Assembly (NCBI RefSeq): GCF_025028335.1
Contig: NZ_JAFEUW010000001.1
Coordinates: 2,046,001 to 2,110,000, forward strand
Length of the DNA stretch: 64,000 nucleotides
Source: Brachybacterium sillae
GTDB taxonomy: Bacteria; Actinomycetota; Actinomycetes; Actinomycetales; Dermabacteraceae
Direction: 5' to 3'
Shown piece after piece: positions 26,560 to 36,118 of this stretch. A program made the translations under genes and the position numbers. Position 1 is the first letter of the stretch; the number at the start of each line of letters is the position of its first letter. The notes beneath the pieces were generated by a model that searched no databases, had not been told where the DNA came from, and worked only from the letters and a program-made list of their open reading frames with translations.

Positions 26560-28697
26560 CCGAGCTGCCCGCCCACGAGCACAACAAGGCGCTGGATTAT
26601 CACGCACTGAACGCGATGCTCAACCTGTACGGGCCCGACGGGAAGATCCAGTTCGACAAGGACCGGCTCGCGGCGCGGGAGTACTTCCTGCAGCACGTGA
26701 ACCCCAACACGGTGTTCTTCCACTCCCTGGAGGAGAAGCTCGACTACCTGGTGGAGCACCAGTACTACGAGCGAGAGGTGCTGGACCAGTACGACGGTGC
26801 CTTCGTCAAGGAGCTGTCCGAGCGCGCCTACGCGAAGAAGTTCCGCTTCCCCACCTTCCTGGGGGCGTTCAAGTACTACACCTCGTACACGTTGAAGACC
26901 TTCGACGGGAAGCGGTACCTGGAACGGTTCGAGGACCGCGTGGTGATGGTGGCCCTGACCCTCGCGCGCGGTGACCGCGAGCTCGCCACGAGCCTGGTCG
27001 ACGAGATCCTCGAGGGCCGGTTCCAGCCCGCCACCCCGACGTTCCTCAACGCCGGCAAGGCCCAGCGCGGTGAGCTGGTCTCCTGCTTCCTGCTGCGCAT
27101 CGAGGACACGATGGAGTCCATCGGCCGTGGCATCAACTCCGCCCTGCAGCTGTCCAAGCGCGGTGGCGGTGTGGCCCTGCTGCTGAGCAACCTGCGCGAG
27201 CACGGCGCCCCGATCAAGCAGATCGAGAACCAGGCCAGCGGCGTCATCCCGGTGATGAAGCTGCTGGAGGACTCCTTCAGCTACGCCAACCAGCTGGGGG
27301 CCCGCCAGGGCGCCGGTGCCGTGTACCTCCACGCCCACCACCCGGACATCCTGCGGTTCCTCGACACCAAGCGGGAGAACGCCGACGAGAAGATCCGCAT
27401 CAAGACGCTGTCCCTCGGCGTCGTGATCCCGGACGTCACCTTCGAGCTCGCGCGCAACAACGAGCCGATGTACCTGTTCTCCCCGTACGACGTGGAGCGA
27501 GAGTACGGGGTGCCGTTCGCCGACATCTCCGTGAGTGAGAAGTACCGCGAGATGGTCGACAACCCGCGCATCGGGAAGAAGAAGATCAAGGCCCGCGAGT
27601 TCTTCCAGACCCTTGCGGAGATCCAGTTCGAGTCGGGTTACCCGTACATCATGTTCGAGGACACGGTGAACCGGGCCAACCCGATCCCCGGCAAGGTCAC
27701 CCACTCGAACCTCTGCTCGGAGATCCTGCAGGTGGCCACCCCGTCGGAGATGAACCAGGACCTGTCGTACAAGACGCTGGGCCGTGACATCTCCTGCAAC
27801 CTGGGTTCGCTGAACATCGCCAAGGCGATGGACTCCCCGGACTTCGCGCGCACCATCGAGAGCGCCATCCGCGCCCTCACCGCGGTCTCCGACACCTCCG
27901 ACATCGAATCGGTGCCGACCATCGCCGAGGGCAACCGCAAGTCCCACGCGATCGGCCTGGGGCAGATGAACCTGCACGGGTACCTGGCGCGGGAGCGGGT
28001 GCAGTACGGCTCCGAGGAGGGTCTGGACTTCACCAACATGTACTTCTACGCGGTGACGTACCACGCGATCCTCGCGTCGATGCACATCGCGAAGGAGCGC
28101 GGCGAGCGCTTCCACGATTTCGAGAACTCCGCGTACGGCACCGGTGAGTACTTCGACAAGTACATCGACGGCGAGTGGACCCCGAAGACGGAGCGGGTGA
28201 AGGAGCTGTTCGCGAACTCGACGGTGCACCTTCCGACCCGTGAGGACTGGATCCGGCTGCGCGACGAGGTGCGCGAGCACGGCATGTACAACGCGTACCT
28301 GCAGGCCGTCCCGCCGACGGGCTCGATCTCGTACATCAACAACTCCACCTCCTCCATCCATCCGATCGTCTCCAAGATCGAGATCCGCAAGGAGGGGAAG
28401 ATCGGGCGCGTCTACTACCCGGCCCCGTACATGACGAACGACAACCTGGAGTACTACCAGGACGCGTACGAGATCGGGTACGAGAAGATCATCGACACCT
28501 ACGCCGAGGCCACGAAGCATGTGGACCAGGGCCTGTCGCTGACGCTGTTCTTCCCCGACACCGCCACGACGCGTGACGTCAACAAGGCGCAGATCTACGC
28601 CTGGCGCAAGGGCATCAAGACCCTCTACTACATCCGCCTGCGACAGATGGCGATCGAGGGCACCGAGGTCGAGGGCTGCGTCAGCTGCATGCTCTGA
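26547..28697 (+). CDS. nrdE: Class Ib ribonucleoside-diphosphate reductase, alpha subunit
   Basis: Catalytic large subunit (716 residues). It has the short class Ib N-terminus without an ATP cone. The active-site set is visible: the first redox Cys in VSCFLL near residue 176, the thiyl Cys and neighbours in [12 protein letters not shown] near 389, and the C-terminal GCVSCML tail that exchanges electrons with NrdH. The start must be the TTG at 26547, inside the nrdI end, because the conserved [25 protein letters not shown] segment starts at once and no ATG or GTG precedes it; GGAAGAG lies just upstream. The partner subunit nrdF is 16 kb away. Confidence 0.95.
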   Translation: MATLTELPAHEHNKALDYHALNAMLNLYGPDGKIQFDKDRLAAREYFLQHVNPNTVFFHSLEEKLDYLVEHQYYEREVLDQYDGAFVKELSERAYAKKFRFPTFLGAFKYYTSYTLKTFDGKRYLERFEDRVVMVALTLARGDRELATSLVDEILEGRFQPATPTFLNAGKAQRGELVSCFLLRIEDTMESIGRGINSALQLSKRGGGVALLLSNLREHGAPIKQIENQASGVIPVMKLLEDSFSYANQLGARQGAGAVYLHAHHPDILRFLDTKRENADEKIRIKTLSLGVVIPDVTFELARNNEPMYLFSPYDVEREYGVPFADISVSEKYREMVDNPRIGKKKIKAREFFQTLAEIQFESGYPYIMFEDTVNRANPIPGKVTHSNLCSEILQVATPSEMNQDLSYKTLGRDISCNLGSLNIAKAMDSPDFARTIESAIRALTAVSDTSDIESVPTIAEGNRKSHAIGLGQMNLHGYLARERVQYGSEEGLDFTNMYFYAVTYHAILASMHIAKERGERFHDFENSAYGTGEYFDKYIDGEWTPKTERVKELFANSTVHLPTREDWIRLRDEVREHGMYNAYLQAVPPTGSISYINNSTSSIHPIVSKIEIRKEGKIGRVYYPAPYMTNDNLEYYQDAYEIGYEKIIDTYAEATKHVDQGLSLTLFFPDTATTRDVNKAQIYAWRKGIKTLYYIRLRQMAIEGTEVEGCVSCML

Positions 28698-28713
28698 GCC
28701 GACATCGGCCGAC

Positions 28714-28760
28714 GAACCGGGGCCCGGTCGAGGATTCGCTCCTCGACCGGGCCCCGGTTC
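28714..28760 (+). terminator. Terminator of nrdHIE
   Basis: Perfect 21-bp stem starting GAACCGGGGCCCGGTCGAGG with a TTCGC loop, 16 bases past the nrdE stop. Confidence 0.85.
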
Positions 28761-28769
28761 GTCCTTGCA

Positions 28770-28970
28770 TCAGGTGCGATTTTTCAGCCGGCGGATCCGG
28801 GCGCGCACACTTCCCACGAAGTGCCGTGCACCCTGCCGAGCGACGCCGCAGGTCAGTGACCCGGGCCCCGCGCAGCGCATCATCTGGCGGTTCCAGGCAC
28901 GCTCCTCGGCCTTGAAGCAGTGCACCTCGCAGTGCGCGCAGAACGGAGTGGGGTCCAGCGTGCAGAACAC
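28770..28970 (-). pseudogene. YgbA_NO-family fragment (C-terminal part)
   Basis: The minus-strand frame encodes FCAHCEVHCFKAEERAWNRQ, then MMRCAGPGSL and a basic end, matching the C-terminal half of the YgbA_NO family (PF11756; E. coli YgbA has CAKCTVHCY...EVMRWAGPRML). The family is linked to nitric oxide stress. The usual N-terminal half with the CRGHH and CPxC segments is missing: the frame is closed by TGA at about 29058, and no neighbouring frame restores it. I read it as a 5'-truncated remnant; expression from the GTG at 28970 (66 residues) cannot be excluded. It sits antisense between nrdE and nrdD. Confidence 0.6.
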
Positions 28971-29233
28971 TCGCAGGGCTATCTCTGGGGCACCCCGGTC
29001 GACGGCGGGCGCCGAGAGCTCTCGTGCCGAGAGGTGCGCAGTTGGCGATCAGGGCGGGCCGTTGCGCCAACTCAGCACACCTCGACCCCATGCCCAGAAT
29101 CAGGGTCGTGACACGCTCTCCAGAGCGAAGTTCGCTGCCCAGAGCGCAGCGTAGAGCACTCCGGCCGTTGTACGGCAAGCGTCCATTGGGGACCTTGGTC
29201 CTCTCGGCGCCGGTTTCGTCGGAACCAGAACTA
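28971..29233. other. Intergenic stretch without recognised gene
   Basis: Apart from the possible decayed upstream half of the YgbA_NO gene, nothing coding is recognisable. Base composition is less GC-rich than around it and includes repeated AGAGC-type words. Confidence 0.3.
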
Positions 29234-29249
29234 CTACACCTGGGGGTGT
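29234..29249 (+). promoter_or_regulatory. NrdR-box-like sequence 1 (nrdD)
   Basis: CTACACCTGGGGGTGT, a degenerate palindrome (ACACC...GGTGT) 30 bp before a better box. Weak alone; supported by spacing. Confidence 0.4.
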
Positions 29250-29263
29250 CGGCGTGTTGTGAC

Positions 29264-29279
29264 CCCAACATGTTGTGGT
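29264..29279 (+). promoter_or_regulatory. NrdR-box-like sequence 2 (nrdD)
   Basis: CCCAACATGTTGTGGT has a perfect CAACATGTTG core and agrees at 11 of 16 positions with the box at 25673-25688. It lies about 110 bp before the nrdD start. Confidence 0.55.
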
Positions 29280-29387
29280 CGATTCCTACGGTGGCAGAGC
29301 CGCGGCGCACACCACACACCCGCAGCATTGCGCGCAACCCGTGCCCACAACCGTGCACCGTGCCCCGTCCCGAAGGAGAGAGAGCCC

Positions 29388-31337
29388 ATGACCGCGTCCC
29401 CGAAGCAGCCCGCCCCAATCGAGCCCGCCGAGCCCGGCGCGGCCCCCGTCGGCCGCCGCATGATCGATCCGGTCGCCACCGTCACCGAGTACGTGGACCG
29501 CTCCGACTGGCGCGTCAACGCCAACGCCAACCAGGGCTACTCCGTGGGCGGGCTGGTGCTCAACGCCGCGGGGAAGATGATCGCCAACTACTGGCTGGAC
29601 GAGGTGTTCAGTGCCGAGGCGGGCCGTGCCCACCGCGACGGGGACATCCACATCCACGACCTCGACATGCTCACCGGGTACTGCGCCGGCTGGTCGCTGC
29701 GGCGTCTGCTCGAGGAGGGCTTCAACGGTGTGCCCGGGGCGATCGCCGCCGCCCCGCCCAAGCACTTCTCCTCGGCCTGCGGGCAGATCGTCAACTTCCT
29801 GGGCACCCTGCAGAACGAGTGGGCCGGCGCCCAGGCCTTCAGCTCCTTCGACACCTACATGGCGCCGTTCGTGCGGCTGGATGACATGACCTACGAGGAG
29901 GTGCTGCAGTGCATGCAGGAGCTGATCTACAACCTCAACGTGCCCAGTCGTTGGGGCTCGCAGTGCCCCTTCACCAACCTCACCTTCGACTGGACCTGCC
30001 CGGAGGACCTGCAGGGCCAGCACCCCCTGATCGGCGAGCAGCTGTGCGACTTCACCTACGGCGATCTCCAGCACGAGATGGACCTGGTCAACCGGGCCTA
30101 CATCGAGGTGATGACCGCGGGCGACGCTGACGGGCGCGCCTTCACCTTCCCCATCCCCACCTACAACATCACCCGCGACTTCGACTGGGAGGCCGAGAAC
30201 ACCCAGCGGCTGTTCGCGATGACCGCGAAGTACGGGCTGCCCTACTTCCAGAACTTCATCAACTCCGACCTGGACCCCGGGATGATTCGCTCGATGTGCT
30301 GCCGCCTGCAGCTGGACCTGCGCGAGCTGCTCAAGCGCGGCAACGGCCTGTTCGGCTCCGCGGAGCTCACCGGCTCCATCGGCATGGTCACGGTCAACAT
30401 GGCGCGCCTGGGCTACCTGTACGCCGGGGACGAGGACGCGCTGATCGCCGAGCTGGACCGCCTGCTCGAGGTGGGCAAGGACACCCTGGAGAAGCGGCGG
30501 GCCACCGTGCAGGAGCTGATCGACGGCGGCCTGTACCCGTACACCAAGCGGTACATGGGCCACCTGGGCAACCACTTCTCCACCCTTGGGGTCAACGGGA
30601 TGAATGAGATGGTCCGCAACTTCACCGGCGATGCCCACGACCTGATGGACGAGTTCGGGCAGCAGATGTGCCTGCGGATCCTCGACCACGTGCGCGAGAC
30701 GATGGTGCGGTACCAGGAGGAGACCGGGAACCTGTACAACCTGGAGGCCACCCCGGCCGAGGGCGCCACCTACCGCTTCGCCAAGGAGGACCGCGCGCGC
30801 TTCCCCGGCATCCTCACCGCCGGCACGCCGGAGCATCCCTATTACACGAACTCCTCGCAGCTGCCTGTCGGAGCGACCGACGACCCCTTCGAGGCGCTGG
30901 AACGGCAGGAGGAGCTTCAATCCAAGTACACAGGCGGCACGGTGCTGCATCTGTACATGGATGGTGCTGTCAGTTCACCGGCCGCCTGCCGGGAACTCGT
31001 GCGCAGAGCACTGACCCGGTTCCACCTGCCGTACCTGACCATCACCCCCACCTTCTCGATCTGCCCCAGCCACGGCTACCTCACCGGCGAGCACCACCAG
31101 TGCGAGCGCTGTGGTGAAGCCTGTGAGGTGTGGACCCGTGTGATGGGCTACTTCCGGCCCGTGGCCTCCTTCAACATCGGCAAGAAGGGCGAGTACGCCG
31201 AGCGCACCTTCTTCACCGAGCAGGCCTCCGGCGTAGGCGGCTGCCAGGAGGCGGCCGACGGGCCCGCTGCGGCGGCCGACGAGCCCGCGGCCGCGACCGG
31301 CCGCCCAGGGGCCGTGATCACCCCGGTGACGGCGTGA
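29388..31337 (+). CDS. nrdD: Class III (anaerobic) ribonucleoside-triphosphate reductase
   Basis: Oxygen-sensitive glycyl-radical RNR that makes dNTPs without oxygen. 649 residues, lacking an ATP cone at the N-terminus. The fold motifs GDIHIHDLDMLTGYCAGWSL and NVPSRWGSQCPFTNLTFDW are followed by the C-terminal zinc site (C559, C572, C575 and C579 in CPSHGY...CERCGEAC) and the glycyl radical site G587 in TRVMGYFRPVASFNIGKKGEY. A 40-residue Ala/Pro-rich tail ends the protein. The ATG has GAAGGAGAG before it. The stop overlaps the nrdG start. Confidence 0.95.
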   Translation: MTASPKQPAPIEPAEPGAAPVGRRMIDPVATVTEYVDRSDWRVNANANQGYSVGGLVLNAAGKMIANYWLDEVFSAEAGRAHRDGDIHIHDLDMLTGYCAGWSLRRLLEEGFNGVPGAIAAAPPKHFSSACGQIVNFLGTLQNEWAGAQAFSSFDTYMAPFVRLDDMTYEEVLQCMQELIYNLNVPSRWGSQCPFTNLTFDWTCPEDLQGQHPLIGEQLCDFTYGDLQHEMDLVNRAYIEVMTAGDADGRAFTFPIPTYNITRDFDWEAENTQRLFAMTAKYGLPYFQNFINSDLDPGMIRSMCCRLQLDLRELLKRGNGLFGSAELTGSIGMVTVNMARLGYLYAGDEDALIAELDRLLEVGKDTLEKRRATVQELIDGGLYPYTKRYMGHLGNHFSTLGVNGMNEMVRNFTGDAHDLMDEFGQQMCLRILDHVRETMVRYQEETGNLYNLEATPAEGATYRFAKEDRARFPGILTAGTPEHPYYTNSSQLPVGATDDPFEALERQEELQSKYTGGTVLHLYMDGAVSSPAACRELVRRALTRFHLPYLTITPTFSICPSHGYLTGEHHQCERCGEACEVWTRVMGYFRPVASFNIGKKGEYAERTFFTEQASGVGGCQEAADGPAAAADEPAAATGRPGAVITPVTA

Positions 31338-32101
31338 GCCCTCTGGCCAGCCTGGCGGCACCAGACCTGCGCATCGCAGGTCTGGTGCCGCTGTCCACCG
31401 TGGACTGGCCCGGCCGCCTGGTGGCCACGGTGTTCTGCCAGGGCTGCCCCTGGCGCTGCACCTACTGCCACAACACCGCGATCCTGGACGTCCACGCCCC
31501 TGGCGCCGTGCCCTTCGGTGAGCTGGGTCGGCTCCTGGAGCGACGGGGAGGGCTGCTGGACGGCGTGGTGTTCAGTGGGGGAGAGGCCACCATGCAGCAC
31601 GCTGTGGTGCCTGCCGCCCGCGCCGTTCGCGAGCGCGGCTTCGCGGTTGGGTTGCACACTGGCGGGGCCTTCCCCACCCGGATGCAGGCCCTGCTCGGGG
31701 TCGACACCGACGGGCATCGCGCCTGCTCACCGCTGGTGGACTGGGTGGGGTTCGACGTGAAGGCCGCGCCGGCCGGCTACACGGACCTGGTGGGACGGGC
31801 TGGTGCCTGGCGGCGAAGTGCGAAGTCCCTCCAGTTGCTGCTGGCCTCCGGTGTGGACCACGAACTGCGGATGACGGTCACCCCGCAGTTGATCGACCAG
31901 GTCCCCGCGGTGATCGAGACCGTCCACCGCGGCGGCGGCACGCACCTGGTGCTGCAGAAGGCACGGTCCGACGGTGCAGAGAGCGGCTTCGCCAGGCAGC
32001 GGGCTGCAGTGCCGGACTGGACGGAGCGATTCGACGCTGCAGCGCACAGAGCACGGCAGCTCGGAGCGCAGCAGGGCCTTGAGATCACGGTCCGAGCGTG
32101 A
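31334..32101 (+). CDS. nrdG: Anaerobic RNR activating enzyme (radical SAM)
   Basis: Generates the glycyl radical on NrdD using S-adenosylmethionine. 255 residues with the iron-sulphur motif CxxxCxxC at C38, C42 and C45 (GCPWRCTYCHN), the GGE-type SAM motif FSGGEATMQ and a radical SAM barrel of the longer (about 230-255) NrdG type that begins LRIAGLVPLSTVDWPGRLVATVFCQGC. GTG start overlapping the nrdD stop (GTGA). A second, divergent 3' fragment of such a gene lies at 36478. Confidence 0.93.
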   Translation: MSPLASLAAPDLRIAGLVPLSTVDWPGRLVATVFCQGCPWRCTYCHNTAILDVHAPGAVPFGELGRLLERRGGLLDGVVFSGGEATMQHAVVPAARAVRERGFAVGLHTGGAFPTRMQALLGVDTDGHRACSPLVDWVGFDVKAAPAGYTDLVGRAGAWRRSAKSLQLLLASGVDHELRMTVTPQLIDQVPAVIETVHRGGGTHLVLQKARSDGAESGFARQRAAVPDWTERFDAAAHRARQLGAQQGLEITVRA

Positions 32102-32220
32102 CGGGGCCGTGACCCGCGCCAGCGCCGGTCCGAGGAAGGGCGGTCCTAGGATGACAGTGACGGGGTCCCCCGTCAGCGAATCCTGGCCCGTCCCTGTTCC
32201 CCTGCCCGTTTGGAGTCGTC

Positions 32221-32541
32221 ATGGATGACCTCGTCCTCAACTGGGAACTCGGCACAGCCGGGCTGCTGATCGTGGCAGTCTCGGCCATCGCCGTACTTCT
32301 CATCCTCATCATGGCCTTCAAGGTCCATGCATTCCTCGCCCTGATGATCACCTCGATCGGAACGGCCCTGGCTGCGGGCATCGCCCCGGCCAGCGTGCTG
32401 CCCGCCCTCGCCTTCGGCTTCAACACAACCCTGGGCAACGTCATGCTGCTGGTCGCACTCGGCGCGATGCTGGGCAGGATGATCGAGACCTCCGGCGGTG
32501 CCCAGGTGCTCGCCGACCGGATGATCGACCTGGGGCCCTGA
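32221..32541 (+). pseudogene. Gluconate:H+ symporter (GntP family), truncated by IS
   Basis: Only the first 105 or so residues of a normally 430-460 residue permease remain: three membrane helices and the family segment GNVMLLVALGAMLGRMIETSGGAQVLADRMID. Codons then run GGG CCC TGA, where the TGA belongs to the insertion-sequence end at 32539. The rest of gntP is not in the window. It started 119 bp after nrdG as a complete-looking 5' end with its own region. Confidence 0.85.
32535..32538 (+). repeat. Direct repeat GCCC, left flank of composite structure
   Basis: GCCC directly before the terminal TGACCCCG of the left IS copy; the same four bases follow the right copy at 36478-36481. IS407-group elements make 4-bp target duplications. 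Confidence 0.45.
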
Positions 32542-32972
32542 CCCCGTTTCGTAGGTCCAGTCGTTATGAGAGTCGTCCTGTTGCCCGCGCTCGCGGGCAG
32601 GGAGACTGGTCAGATCATGACGAACAGCAGGAAGCGTCACACCCCGGAGCAGGTCGTCCGTAAGCTCGGGTAGGCCGACAGGATGCTCACCGATGGTCAG
32701 GACGTCGCGGCGGTGTGCCGGGAGCTGGGGGTGTCCGAGCAGACGTACTACCGGTGGCGGAACCAGTACGGCGGCCTCAAGGCCGACGACGCAAAGCGCC
32801 TGAAGGAGCTGGAGAAGCAGAACGCGACCCTGAAGCGTCTGCTCGCGGAAGCGGAGCTGGAGAAGGCCGCGCTCAAGGAGCTGGCTGAGGGAAACTTCTA
32901 AGCCCGGACAGGCGCCGCACCGCCGTCGATCACCTCAGGCGCAAGTTGCGGGTGAGCGAACGGATGGCGTGC
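32539..32972 (+). repeat. Inverted repeat arm, left IS407-group fragment
   Basis: 434 bp nearly identical to the reverse complement of 36044-36477; differences include the TAG mutation at 32671 and a handful of substitutions. The match stops sharply after GGATGGCGTGC. Confidence 0.85.
32617..32901 (+). pseudogene. IS407-group OrfA with nonsense mutation (left copy)
   Basis: Same 94-codon orfA as at 36115-36399, but codon 19 is TAG (32671-32673) where the right copy has CAG (Gln). An internal restart at 32683 would give a 72-residue HTH-less product. Only about 70 bases of orfB follow before the element ends at 32972. Confidence 0.85.
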
Positions 32973-33045
32973 GCCCATCCGGCAGCCACGACCTCGGGTA
33001 TCAGGACGTGACGGGCGCCTCGACGCTGCGTGACAAAATGGCCGG

Positions 33046-33642
33046 GTGCTGTACACCGACCATTTTCCGCCCGTCATCCCCGAGCCCCTCCGCGGCGTGC
33101 TGACCACCCGCCTGCCCATCGATTCCGACGTCGACGCCGTGGCGCGACTCGTCGAGGCGGACAAGCGCCGCTGCAACCCGGCGGCGACCGTGGGCCGGGA
33201 GGGGCTGCGCTCGCGGCTCGTCGGCCCCCGCTCCTGGTCACGCCGCCAGGTCGTGGTGGTCGCGGCGAACGCAGACGGCAGCCCGGCGGAGGGCGCCGAC
33301 CCCGTGGGCTGGGTGGCGCTGGAGGATCGTGCTGCCGGCCGCGTGAACCTGGTGTGGGTCCTGCCCGAGACGCTCCCGCATCGCGATGCGCTCGCCGCGT
33401 CGCTGAGCGCGTGGGCCGACGCTGTGGCCGGCGCCTTCGCCCGCCACCGCAAGGTCGACGCCTCAGTGATCAACGACGGCTGCAATGCCCTCGATGAGGA
33501 CCGCAAACGGCTCATGACGAAGGCCGGCTACATGAAGGTCCGCACCTGGCTGGACATGGAGCGGCCGGTCACCGCCGAGGAGGCGACCACCACGCCGGGG
33601 CCGCGCGACGGCGTGAGCCTCGATGTTTCATGGGGCTGGTGA
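33046..33642 (+). pseudogene. GNAT acetyltransferase, C-terminally cut by IS1380
   Basis: The N-terminus LYTDHFPPVIPEPLRG and the following fold resemble the first domain of actinobacterial tandem GNAT proteins of about 300 residues (VGWVALEDRAAGRVNLVWVLPE; LMTKAGYMKVRTWLDMERP). The native frame reaches about residue 190 and then enters the IS1380 end at 33618, which supplies the final LDVSWGW and stop, so a second domain is probably lost. The acetyl-CoA loop R/QxxGxG/A is not obvious. Start: the GTG at 33046, perhaps leaderless behind CAAAAT. It is the only non-IS cargo of the mosaic. Confidence 0.6.
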
Positions 33643-35323
33643 GCGGGGTGGGTCGGCGTCGTTGCCGGTGTTGAGCTGCTGATTGTGGCATTCGGGTATG
33701 ACAGATCGTCGCAGTGTCCGTTGCGGGCGGTCGGGTTCCACTCCCGAGAAGAGGAGCTGCTGGTCGGTGGGGCGGGTGGTCTCGCCGGGTTAGGTCTGTG
33801 CGACGGTGGTGCGGAGCCGGTTGACGCCGGTCAGGACCCTCACGGCTTCGGGTGCATGTTCGGCGAGGTGGAGGAGGTTGTGCCGGGCGCGGCGCACGAG
33901 GGTCGCGGGGATCTCGAACAACCGCGCGCGGAGCCGTTTGGGCTCCCACTTCCGCGCATCATGGCCGGTCAGCGCGATGGTCTGCATCCAGGCGACGAGC
34001 TCGCTGGCGATCTGGACGATCTGGCACCAGACCTGGTTCTGCGCGAAGCCCTGCAACGGGAACTTCTCAAGGCCCATGTCCTTGGCGTTACGGATCCGGT
34101 CCTCGCAGCGCGCCCGGCGACGGTGCCGCAGCTCCAAGACCGGGAGCTGGCCGCGCGGGGAGTTGGTCGCGAACGCGGTGATGCGCATCCCCTCGTGATC
34201 GGTGATCCGCAGCTGCGCCCCAGGATGAGGACGTTCCTTCCGCACGATCACCCGCATCCCGGCAGGCCACCCGGACAGGTCCAGCAGCCCGGTGAGCTCC
34301 GCCACCCACGCCCCCTCGCGGATCCCCTCGTCCTCGCTGTCGTAGGCGGGAGTCCACGCCTCCGCCTCATCGATATGTTCCAGCAGGTCAGGGGTGCTTG
34401 CGGGGAGGGTGAACCCCACTGAGTAGGCTAGACGCTGCCGCTGGAGCCAGGCCAGGAAGTCCTTGGTGCCGCCGGCTCCGTCGGTGCGGATCAGGATCTT
34501 CTTCGACCCCCGCCCGCCCCGGGCCAGCAGGGCTGGTGGGAGCTGCGCGAGAGCCTGCCGGGTGACGGTGATGTGATCAGCGGCGGTGTTCGAGCCGGCG
34601 TTGCCGGGGCGCAGCTGGATCGCCAGTGGTTCCCCGGTCCCTTCGCTGCCGTGGTCCAGGAACGCGCACAACGGGTGATAGCCGAAGCCGCGTTTGAACG
34701 TCGGTGCGGCCTGCTCCTTCTCACTGTGGACGTTGATCAGGGTGGCATCGAGGTCGACGACCAGCGGGTTCTTCGCACTGACCCCCGCAGCCGGGGAATG
34801 GTCTCCGGCCAGTGCCCAGGCCCGTTCCCGCGCGGCGCGACGGGCTTTCGAGATCGCCTCGATCACGGCGGGCGCGTCCTGGGCGAGGGTGGTGAGCGTG
34901 CGGGAGATCGTTGGGGCCGAGGCGACATCACCGAACAGGCCCGGCTCGCAACGCAGCAGATCAGTATCCGAAGCATGCTCGCCGCCGATCGCGAGAGTGA
35001 GTGCGAGATCCAGCAGGACCTTCGCCGCGTGGTGCTCGGCCAGCGGTTTCGTCCACGGACCCAGCGCCTCACGCAGCGAAGGAGCCAGGCCGGTGGCGTG
35101 GATCGTGCCGGTCAGCAGCACCGCGCCCGCATGCGAGAGGGCCGGGACCTCAGCGATGTCCACGCGCGGACGGGGGTAGAAGAACAAGGTAGGGTGGGAC
35201 ACCTGAAAGGTGCTCCTTCCAGCGGATCAATACGAGTCTCAACACCCCGTATCATCCCAGGCCAGGAGCACCTTTCGCCATTCATTCCGCCGGTCGAGAC
35301 CACACCCCCGTGAAATCTCGAGG
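33618..35323 (-). mobile_element. IS1380-family element, 1.7 kb
   Basis: Ends form an imperfect inverted repeat: CCTCGATGTTTCATGGGG at the left and, in reverse complement, CCTCGAGATTTCACGGGG at the right. It carries one intact transposase. Its left flank is the GNAT gene and its right flank is orfB of the IS407-group copy, with no direct repeat, so the flanks were brought together by recombination or deletion. Confidence 0.85.
33790..35202 (-). CDS. IS1380-family transposase
   Basis: DDE transposase (470 residues, usual length). Recognisable IS1380 segments: LVVDLDATLINVHSEKEQAAPTFKRGFGYHPL (first Asp), LIRTDGAGGTKDFLAWL (second Asp) and RCEDRIRNAKDMGLEKFP (Glu region). Intact GTG-initiated frame. 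An inverted repeat GAAAGGTGCTCCT / AGGAGCACCTTTC (35205-35217, 35264-35276) lies between the start codon and the element end and may limit expression. Confidence 0.92.
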   Translation of the reverse strand: MSHPTLFFYPRPRVDIAEVPALSHAGAVLLTGTIHATGLAPSLREALGPWTKPLAEHHAAKVLLDLALTLAIGGEHASDTDLLRCEPGLFGDVASAPTISRTLTTLAQDAPAVIEAISKARRAARERAWALAGDHSPAAGVSAKNPLVVDLDATLINVHSEKEQAAPTFKRGFGYHPLCAFLDHGSEGTGEPLAIQLRPGNAGSNTAADHITVTRQALAQLPPALLARGGRGSKKILIRTDGAGGTKDFLAWLQRQRLAYSVGFTLPASTPDLLEHIDEAEAWTPAYDSEDEGIREGAWVAELTGLLDLSGWPAGMRVIVRKERPHPGAQLRITDHEGMRITAFATNSPRGQLPVLELRHRRRARCEDRIRNAKDMGLEKFPLQGFAQNQVWCQIVQIASELVAWMQTIALTGHDARKWEPKRLRARLFEIPATLVRRARHNLLHLAEHAPEAVRVLTGVNRLRTTVAQT

Positions 35324-36118
35324 TTAGGTAGCCGAGCGAGGAGTGCCGGCGGTGGTGGTTGTACTCGTCCTTCCAGTCGCCGATGATGACCTGTGCGTGC
35401 AGCAGCGAGTAGAAGCTGTTGATGTTGAGGCACTCGTCGCGGATCCGGCTGTTGAACGACTCGACGTACCCGTTGCGCCACGGCGAGCCCGGAGGGATGT
35501 AGGACAGGCCGGTGCGGGTGCCAGCCCAGTCGGCCATCGCCTCGCTGATGAACTCCGGCCCGTTGTCCGACCTGAGCACCGCCGGGGCGCCCCGGGCGGC
35601 GACGAGGTCCTCGAGGTGGGCGGTGAGTCGCTCGGCGGTAATCGAGCGCTCCACGAGGCCGCCGATGCACTCCCGGGTGTGTTCGTCGACGATCGAGCAG
35701 ATCTTGATCAATCGTCCGTGCTCGTCGGCGTCGAACTGGAAGTCCACCGCCCACACCACGTTCGGCGCGTCCGCCGTCGGCGCGTCGACGGTCGAGGACC
35801 CGACGCGCTTGCGTCGACGCCGCTGCGGGACCCGGAGCCCTTCGTCACGCCACAGGCGTTGGATCTTCTTGTGGTTCACCACCCACCCTCGGCGCGGGCG
35901 TCGTGATACGCCCGCCGATACCCGTAGCGGGGATGGTCCTTCGCCCAGGCGCGCAGCCACTCCCTGAGCGCCCGATCCGGGTCCGTGACCGTGTCGCCCT
36001 TGAGCGGTCGCCGGTACGCGCAGCGGCTCAGCCCGACCAGACGGCACGCCATCCGTTCGCTCACCCGCAACTTGCGCTTGAGGTGATCGACGGCGGCGCG
36101 GCGCCTGTCCGGGCTTAG
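35324..36118 (-). pseudogene. IS407-group OrfB, frameshifted and truncated (right copy)
   Basis: Integrase half of the IS3-family transposase in two frames. The N-terminal part (RVSERMACRLVGLSRCAYRR...HPRYGYRRAYHDARAEGG) runs to about 35885; there GAGGGTGGGTGG replaces the expected GAGGGGTGGGTGG, a one-base deletion. The remainder (VVNHKKIQRLWRDEGLR, AVDFQFDAD, RSDNGPEFISEAM, GYVESFNSRIRDECL) continues in another frame. The 3' end is lost at GYL where IS1380 begins. The element is therefore dead in cis. Confidence 0.88.

Noticed and set aside
25323-29387. Cobalamin riboswitch controlling RNR genes
   Set aside because: No B12-box-like conserved core in either leader; NrdR-like boxes explain regulation better.
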